This document shows, piece by piece, positions 59,201 to 64,000 of a stretch of DNA of 64,000 nucleotides. Position numbers and translations under genes: made by a program. The stretch is from positions 566,001 to 630,000 of the forward strand of contig JAUJYZ010001546.1 of the NCBI GenBank assembly GCA_033675265.1, read 5' to 3'. Numbering within the stretch: the first letter of the stretch is position 1; each line of letters opens with the position of its first letter. The stretch is from Actinostola sp. cb2023. Taxonomy: Eukaryota; Cnidaria; Anthozoa; Actiniaria; Actinostolidae. The notes under the pieces were generated by a model. That model did not search any database. It was given only the letters and a program-made list of their open reading frames with translations, and was not told the origin of the DNA.

Positions 59201-62200
59201 TGGAAAATGTCTGTCTGCTCGCAAAGGAGTCTGGGATGCTCCGCGCGAAGCTCCCACGGAAGCGACTGAGAACGAGTCGGACATTAATCACAGAATCAGA
59301 GAAAGTTTCACTGCGCACTTGATACAGTCAAATCTCGCCTTGCGGACACCCCGCTATTACAGACAAGTGATGGATTCCCGGCGGCTAAAGTTACAGACAT
59401 TTCACTAAGAATAACTCTCGATATTGCGGCCACTAAAATCAGATCCGAGGGTGTCCCGGGGAATTCCCGAGGGTGTTCCGAGGGTGTTCCGAGGAATTCC
59501 CGAGGGTGTCCCGAGGGCGTCCGTTGAAACGAGAGTTTTAAAATGTACAAGGTACAAATATTATAGACTCAACAAATCCTCCCACTTCATCCCTTCCTAT
59601 CCCTTTCATTCATTTCTTCTCCCCTCCACTCATATAAACATGTAGTCAGTGTTCTTACTTTGATCCGAGGTTGTTGACAATGAATGAAGTAGCTGTGAAA
59701 GACACTCTGTCAGCTCGAAGAGACCGTACAATCAGCATTCGTTGTAACTCGTTACATGCATTCTCCCATTCACCTGCAAACAAGAATGGTTAACGTGAAA
59801 TAAACCTCGATAATCCGACCAATAGGCCATACATATAGGTAGAAGGGAACCTCTATAATCCGACCAATAGGCCATACATATAGGTAGAAGGGAACCTCGA
59901 TAATCCGACCAGAAGGCCAAACATATAGGTACAAGGGAACCTCGATAATCCGACCAATAGGCCATACATATAGGTAGAAGGGAACCTCGATAATCCGACC
60001 AGAAGGCCAAACATATAGGTACAAGGGAACCTCGATAATCCGACCAATAGGCCATACATATAGGTAGAAGGGAACCTCTATAATCCGACCAATAGGCCAT
60101 ACATATAGGTAGAAGGGAACCTCGATAATCCGACCAATAGGCCAAACATATAGGTAGAAGGGAACCTCTATAATCCGACCAATAGGCCAAACATATAGGT
60201 ACAAGGGAACCTCGATAATCCGACCAAAAGGCCAAACATATAGGTAGAAGGGACCCTCGATAATCCGACCAAAAGGCCAAACATATAGGTACAAGGGAAC
60301 CTCGATAATCCGACCAAAAGGCCAAACATATAGGTACAAGGGAACCTCGATAATCCGACCAAAAGGCCAAACATATAGGTAGAAGGGAACCTCGATAATC
60401 CGACCAAAAGGCCAAACATATAGGTAGAAGGGAACCTCGATAATTCGACCAATAGGTCAAACATATTGGTTGTGTTTAGTTTATTACCGGATTACTGAGG
60501 TTTGAGGAAATGACCTAGCAACAGGGAACAGAGAGGGATGAGTACCAAGGGGAGAGGGGCAGGGGAGAAGGAAGGGATATAGTGTGATGGAGTGGATGGT
60601 CTAATACTATACCAGGTAGTGGAGTGTTTTCAGGTTCAGCGCTGGTGTACCAATTATTCCAGTCACGTGGATATTGTTCGAAGGATGTCACTACACCATG
60701 GAAGTTGGGCAATCTGAAGCAATAAAGCAAAGAACAATACTTGAATTACTAGAGAAGGTAAATAACTGAGTGCAATAGAGAAGAGAGAAGAGAAGTGAGG
60801 AGAGGAGAAAAGGAAAGAGAAGGGAAGGGAAGGGAAGGGAAGGGAAGGGAAGGGAAGGGAAGGGAAGGGAAGGGAAGGGAAGGGAAGGGAAGGGGAAGGG
60901 AAGGGAAGGATAGAGAAGAGAAGGGAAGGATAGAGAAGAGAAGAGAAGAGAAGAGAAGAGAAGAGAAGAGAAGAGAAGAGAAGAGAAGAGAAGAGAAGAG
61001 AAGAGAGGAGAGAAGTGAAGCGAAGAGAAGTGAGGAGAGAAGTGAGAAGAGAAGAGAAGAGAAGTGAAGTGAAGTGAAGTGAAAAGAAAAGAATGTTTCT
61101 GCTTGTAAGACTTACGTCCTTTAATGTTTAGTTGATATTACTACAAGTAAAATTAACCCTAACCATAATCGTCAGGACATTTAATGAGCCTTATATAAAG
61201 TCGAACTCAGGAGAAGTAGAAAAAGATGAAGTTCCTTACTTATCAAGTTCTGTAATGTTATCCCATGACGGTTCACTAAGCCACTGCGTACAGGGGTTGT
61301 CCATTTGACCTTCTCGATCAATCACCTGGTTAATACAATCATATCAGTGACATTATAGCATATCATGGCTGGATAGATGTAAGATGATGATGATGATGAT
61401 GATGCGAATTATTATGATAGTGACTTTGTTGATGATGATGATGTTAGTGTTGTTGATTATGATTATGTCAGTTGTTACTGATAATGGCGTTGATGCTGTT
61501 GTTGATGTCCGCCGATGATGATGATGGAGACGTAACTATATACTCACCACCCCTCCCTTAAGGAAAAACCCGTACTCGTCCATGTTTAGTTTCCCCGACG
61601 CTTCAAGGATCTTACGTATACGTTAAAATAGAAGGTGTATTCATACTCACCACCCCTCCCTTAAGGAAAAACCCGTACTCGTCCATGTTTAGTTTCCCCG
61701 ACGCTTCAAGGATCTTACGTATACGTTAAAGTAGAAGGTGTATTCATACTCACCACCCCTCCCTTAAGGAAAAACCCGTACTCGTCCATGTTTAGTTTCC
61801 CCGACGCTTCAGACGCTTCTTACGTATAGGGTAGAAGGTATATTCATACTCACCACTCCCTCCTTAAGGAAAAACCCGTACTCGTCCATGTTTAGTTTCC
61901 CCGACGCTTCAAGGATCTTACGTATACGTTAAAGTAGAAGGTGTATTCATACTCACTACCCCTCCCTTAAGGAAAAACCCGTACTCGTCCATGTTTAGTT
62001 TCCCCGACGCTTCAAGGATCTTACGTATACGTTAAAGTAGAAGGTGTATTCATACTCACCACCCCTTGTTAAGGAAAAACCTGTACTCGTCCATGTTTAG
62101 TTTCCCCGACGCTTCAAGGATCTTCTTACGTATACGTTAAAGTAGAAGGTGTGTATCATACTCACCACCCCTCCCTTAAGGAAAAACCCGTACTCGTCCA

Positions 62201-63490
62201 TGTTTAGTTTCCCCGACGCTTCAAGGATTACGTATACGTTAAAGTTGATCATCCGCCCTTAAGGAAAAACCCGACTCGTCCATGTTTAGTTTCCCCGACG
62301 CTTCAAGGATCTTACGTATACGTTAAAGTAGAAGGTGTATTCATACTCACCACCCCTCCCTTAAGGAAAAACCCGTACTCGTCCATGTTTAGTTTCCCCG
62401 ACGCTTCAAGGATCTTACGTATACGTTAAAGTAGAAGGTGTATTCATACTCACCACCCCTCCCTTAAGGAAAAACCCGTACTCGTCCATGTTTAGTTTCC
62501 CCGACGCTTCAAGAATCTTAGAACACATCTGGAAGGAGAACAGTAACTTGTGTCTCTCGAACAAACCACGGCACGTGAACCTGTGGTAGAAATAACATGA
62601 AAAATCAGAGAACAAAATACTATATTACAGTTGAATACCATAGCAAGACATTGCAAAAACCATGCGATGTCATATTCATTGTGATTAGAGATTTCGTATG
62701 ACTGTGAAAAACTGATGGCACAGACGTGCGAAATCATACGAAATAATGCGAATTCATACGAAATCATACGAAATCATGCAAAATCATACGAAATCATGCA
62801 AAATCATACGAAATCATGCAAAATCATACGAAATCATGCAAATCATACGAAATCATGCAAAATCATACGAAATCATGCAAAATCATACGAAATCATGCAA
62901 AATCATACGAAATCATGCAAAATCATACGAAATCATGCAAATCATACGAAATCATGCAAAATCATACGAAATCATGCAAAATCATACGAAATCATGCAAA
63001 ATCATACGAAATCATACAAAATCTGTTCTAATGACGGGGGGCATCATGTGTCGTCTAAACGTTGCAGTCACGCTGTTAGAGTGGATAGTGTTTGACTTAT
63101 CAAAACTGTATGGCACGAATGATTGATCGTGCTGTGACCATTCCATAACAACGCCCTTCCCGTTGCGTATGTTGCGCGTGCCGTGCCATACGTTTATCAT
63201 AGTGCTCTGCTTGCGCGCTCTAACGTCAGTATGTACTTATTGTATGTATTCTTGTTGCTGATTGTGACTATGCTAACTTTATTAACTTACTTGTAAACTG
63301 CATAAGTGTGGTACTCGTTCAGGTTCTGTATACGAATCTCTAGGTTCGGGCTTCTCTGACTCTTCTCGATAGAGTTGTTGAACAGTTCGATGTAGGAGTC
63401 GAGGGAGAATTGGTACATAGGATCGATACGTCCCATGTCGTTCAGGACGAAGAATAGAATAGATGATCGCTGCGCACATGGCCTATATCC
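48542..63490 (-). CDS. DNAH2: Axonemal dynein heavy chain 2, C-terminal 823 residues; 5' part outside window
   Basis: Motor subunit of an inner-arm dynein of cilia and flagella. Exons in transcript order: 63291-63490, 62454-62580, 61240-61325, 60613-60713, 59659-59773, 59017-59107, 58574-58699, 57691-57882, 56665-56856, 56038-56109, 55342-55454, 55093-55150, 54335-54426, 53914-53989, 53008-53130, 52761-52910, 51972-52223, 49400-49550, 48542-48696 (stop TAA at 48542-48544). All phases join. The sequence covers AAA5, AAA6 and the C-terminal domain: GYRPCAQRSSILFFVLNDMG, FEQYPRDWNNWY, FHALSLGQGQAPIATRMIKE, GNWVFLANCHLSLSWMP, NIVYGFNDSDFE, GQHPNADIASQI, DGVWVKGLFLEGAGWDKKN, DHWIKRGTAILMSLDY. These match vertebrate DNAH2 throughout, better than other DNAH paralogues I can recall. 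Everything before residue GYRP (motor AAA1-4, stalk, tail) lies right of the window. No disruption seen. Confidence 0.95.
49185..49262. repeat. Hairpin in last DNAH2 intron
   Basis: The arms ACCCTGGTTCC and GGAACCAGGGT enclose paired GTCTCGAAAGTCG/GACGAGATGAGTCC-type sequence. Non-coding. Confidence 0.55.
49955..51835. repeat. 50-bp minisatellite, about 37 copies, DNAH2 intron
   Basis: The unit contains GATATTGTCACTGGTCAATG, GACAAGCTGTAACAATG and TTGCACCAGGTA. Units vary at a few sites (TAC/TAT, GTGACT/GTCACT), with one shortened unit near 51190. There are no unique spacers, so this is not a CRISPR array. It lies between the exons at 49400 and 51972. Confidence 0.95.
52478..52497. repeat. 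Poly-G tract
   Basis: A G homopolymer tract in a DNAH2 intron, followed by imperfect AAAAATGTGCTACCC repeats at about 52625-52680. Length is unreliable in such tracts. Confidence 0.7.
53249..53284. repeat. Poly-G tract, about 35 bp
   Basis: An uninterrupted G run in a DNAH2 intron, followed by TCTTTTAGGG-type repeats. Able in principle to form G-quadruplexes. Homopolymer length may be an assembly artefact. Confidence 0.8.
54484..54663. repeat. Recent direct duplication in DNAH2 intron
   Basis: About 80 bp starting ACATCAGCTCTTCATGCAAC and ending GCTTATCCACAGGCA occurs twice without visible differences (from about 54486 and 54588), separated by an A/T run. The second copy leads into the CCACAGGCAGCCCA-ended element at 54655-54740. 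Confidence 0.8.
54655..54740. mobile_element. Short element with CCACAGGCAGCCCA ends
   Basis: The ends CCACAGGCAGCCCAACC and TGGGCTTCCTGTGGTAG are inverted copies. The segment matches 33060-33155 in inverted orientation. A further GGGCTCCCTGTGC lies at about 54758. Same family as the MITE in rhodanese copy 1. Confidence 0.65.
55231..55322. repeat. Poly-C blocks separated by GGCCTGA
   Basis: Four C homopolymers of 10-20 bases separated by GGCCTG-type words, close to the acceptor side of the exon at 55093-55150. The gly-rich frame on the other strand is an artefact. Confidence 0.8.
55527..55697. mobile_element. pogo/Tigger-like MITE
   Basis: It begins TACAGTGGACTCTCGCCTTG, followed by CTCCGCTATTACGGG, and ends in AACAGTTGACTGTA. 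The TA-CAGT ends and body resemble elements at 57484-57642 and 59326-59545, all in DNAH2 introns. Confidence 0.55.
55735..56040. repeat. About 118-bp tandem repeat including a DNAH2 exon end and donor
   Basis: Three units of TCCCTTCCTCTCCCATTCAT, AGTATAAATAT and ACCATACCAAGTACTTTAAA. The last unit runs into the exon at 56038-56109, so the two upstream copies (about 55797 and 55916 on the plus strand) carry duplicates of that exon's last bases and its GTATGG donor. Confidence 0.8.
56985..57105. repeat. CCCAGTTATCCCTTC repeat
   Basis: About seven copies of a 15-16 bp unit (CCCCCAGTTATCCCTTC) in a DNAH2 intron. Not coding. Confidence 0.85.
57484..57642. mobile_element. pogo/Tigger-like MITE
   Basis: Inverted ends CAGCAGAACCCCGCTATC and GATAGCGGAGTTCTGCTG lie between TA dinucleotides. 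Non-coding, DNAH2 intron. Confidence 0.7.
57990..58142 (+). repeat. Dispersed repeat with T-rich head, copy 2 of 2
   Basis: Second copy of the element at 1168-1323, with the same order of blocks and only a few differences. It lies between CAT/CAC microsatellite tracts (about 57920-58360) in a DNAH2 intron. Confidence 0.7.
58145..58360. repeat. CAT/CAC microsatellite
   Basis: Long ATC/ACC trinucleotide tract with CATCATCAATCGC units, continuing one begun at about 57920. The His/Asp-rich frames in it are artefacts. Confidence 0.8.
59326..59545. mobile_element. pogo/Tigger-like MITE with GGGTGTCCCGAGG repeats
   Basis: It starts CAGTCAAATCTCGCCTTG with CCCCGCTATTACAGAC, and ends in GTCCGTTGAAACGAGAG. 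Inside are about five CCGAGGGTGT-type repeats. DNAH2 intron. Confidence 0.5.
59805..60470. repeat. 45-bp minisatellite, about 14 copies, DNAH2 intron
   Basis: The unit contains AACCTCGATAATCCGACCA, ATAGGCC and ACATATAGGTAGAAGGG. Because 45 is a multiple of three, three minus-strand frames stay open for up to 242 codons (repeating SDYRGSLLPICMA), which is not evidence of a gene. The AACCTCGATAATCCG core resembles pogo/Tigger termini. Confidence 0.93.
60790..61085. repeat. GGGAA/GAGAA microsatellite
   Basis: Purine-only tract of GGGAA then AGAGA units in a DNAH2 intron. Its Lys/Arg/Glu frame is an artefact. Confidence 0.95.
61540..62453 (-). repeat. 103-bp tandem repeat derived from a DNAH2 exon
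   Basis: Nine units (spacing 82-107, mostly 103 bp), each holding a near-identical copy of the last 63 nt of the exon at 62454-62580, its GTGAGT donor and about 35 bp of intron. On the minus strand each unit reads TACGTAAG, then codons for ILEASGKLNMDEYGFF to GGV, then the donor. Some units have small deletions (near 61805, 62065, 62255). Confidence 0.92.
62735..63020. repeat. 20-bp minisatellite, DNAH2 intron
   Basis: About fourteen copies of AAATCATACGAAATCATGCA with two one-base-short units. No spacers, so not a CRISPR array. All three plus frames are open through it by repetition. Confidence 0.93.
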
Positions 63491-64000
63491 CTGGATTATA
63501 AACAAACAGTAAGCTTTAAATACCCGTAATGTTGCATAGTGTAGAAGAAGAAGAACTCTTTTGGGGTAACAGATAAAGACAATGTCTTTTTTTCCAATCT
63601 GGCCCTTTTCTAAGTCAGTAGGTCAGGCCACACACACCGGGAACTCCGCGCCCTACTCTTAGTCGAACAGTGGTGTGGGTTCTTTTACATCCCTCCGGTG
63701 CAATGTAATGGAGTGTAGAGAGACGGGACCGCCATTTTACGTGGTCATCCGAGCCATCTAGAGTTAATACTTATATTCAATAATCCACTAAAATATCCAC
63801 TAAGCCTGAGGCGAATAATTGTTTTGGTATATACTACTAACTCATGAACCTCAAAATAGTATTTCAATATCAAACAATTATTGATGCTGAAACTGTGGCA
63901 AAACGAGTTTGCACTCGCCATCTTGTCAGTCACATTATCCCGATAGAGAACCAATCCGATTGCACGATAATAATAATAATAATATTAATAATAATAAATA
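63491..64000. other. DNAH2 intron, no exon seen
   Basis: Upstream intron of the first visible DNAH2 exon. Contains a block at about 63605-63725 (ACTCCGCGCCCTACTCTT, GGGTTCTTTTACATCCC) that looks like an interspersed repeat, and ends in an AAT microsatellite. No further dynein exon recognised. Confidence 0.5.

Noticed and set aside
59732..60464. Up to 242-codon minus-strand frames with a 15-residue repeat
   Set aside because: They arise from a 45-bp minisatellite whose length is a multiple of three; three frames are open at once and the tract lies in a DNAH2 intron.
60795..61067. Basic/acidic Arg-Glu-Lys frame
   Set aside because: Purine microsatellite, intronic.
62735..63020. Overlapping repeat-rich frames (NHTKSCKIIR type)
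   Set aside because: 20-bp minisatellite in a DNAH2 intron. All plus-strand frames are open only by repetition.

Overview
The window is animal (metazoan) nuclear DNA. Its coding sequence is split into short exons with GT/AG borders in consistent phase. The proteins are animal ones (Integrator subunit 6, a complex I subunit, a TRIM-NHL protein, an axonemal dynein heavy chain), and the introns are packed with short transposons, foldback elements and minisatellites. The repeat style suggests a marine invertebrate, possibly an anthozoan cnidarian. That placement is inference and cannot be settled from this sequence.

Layout. (1) 1.0-16.0 kb, minus strand: fourteen exons give about 627 N-terminal codons of INTS6; the C-terminus lies left of the window. 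A transposon nested three deep (8.7-11.4 kb) sits in one intron. (2) 17.3-36.2 kb, minus strand: four tandem paralogues of a three-exon, single-domain rhodanese (thiosulfate sulfurtransferase) gene, separated and invaded by MITEs, a Mutator-like foldback element, a large palindrome and a minisatellite. (3) 38.2-40.4 kb, minus strand: a fifth, divergent rhodanese gene with the same intron phases and the same 163-nt middle exon, but a long N-terminus that looks like a mitochondrial presequence. It is the likely parent of the array. (4) 40.7-47.2 kb, plus strand: NDUFA1, divergent from the fifth rhodanese gene and sharing a 327-bp intergenic region with it. Its second intron appears to hold an intronless TRIM-NHL gene (44.3-46.7 kb) that carries a single-base frameshift. 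(5) 48.5-63.5 kb, minus strand: the last nineteen exons (823 residues) of axonemal dynein heavy chain 2 (DNAH2). Its introns hold minisatellites with 20, 45, 50, 103 and about 118 bp units; the 103-bp and 118-bp ones contain the 3' end of an exon with its splice donor.

How the genes relate. The fifth rhodanese gene and NDUFA1 form a head-to-head pair of probable mitochondrial genes. The four array copies have swapped the mitochondrial-type N-terminus for a signal peptide (copies 2 and 3), and two of them have since lost it (copies 1 and 4). In all four the last coding exon has been rewritten independently: by a MITE in copies 1 and 2, by a SINE-tail-like insertion in copy 3 and by a one-base indel in copy 4. 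This young sulfurtransferase array diversifying at both ends is the most unusual system here, followed by the exon-derived tandem repeats in DNAH2. INTS6, TRIM-NHL and DNAH2 have no obvious functional link to it.
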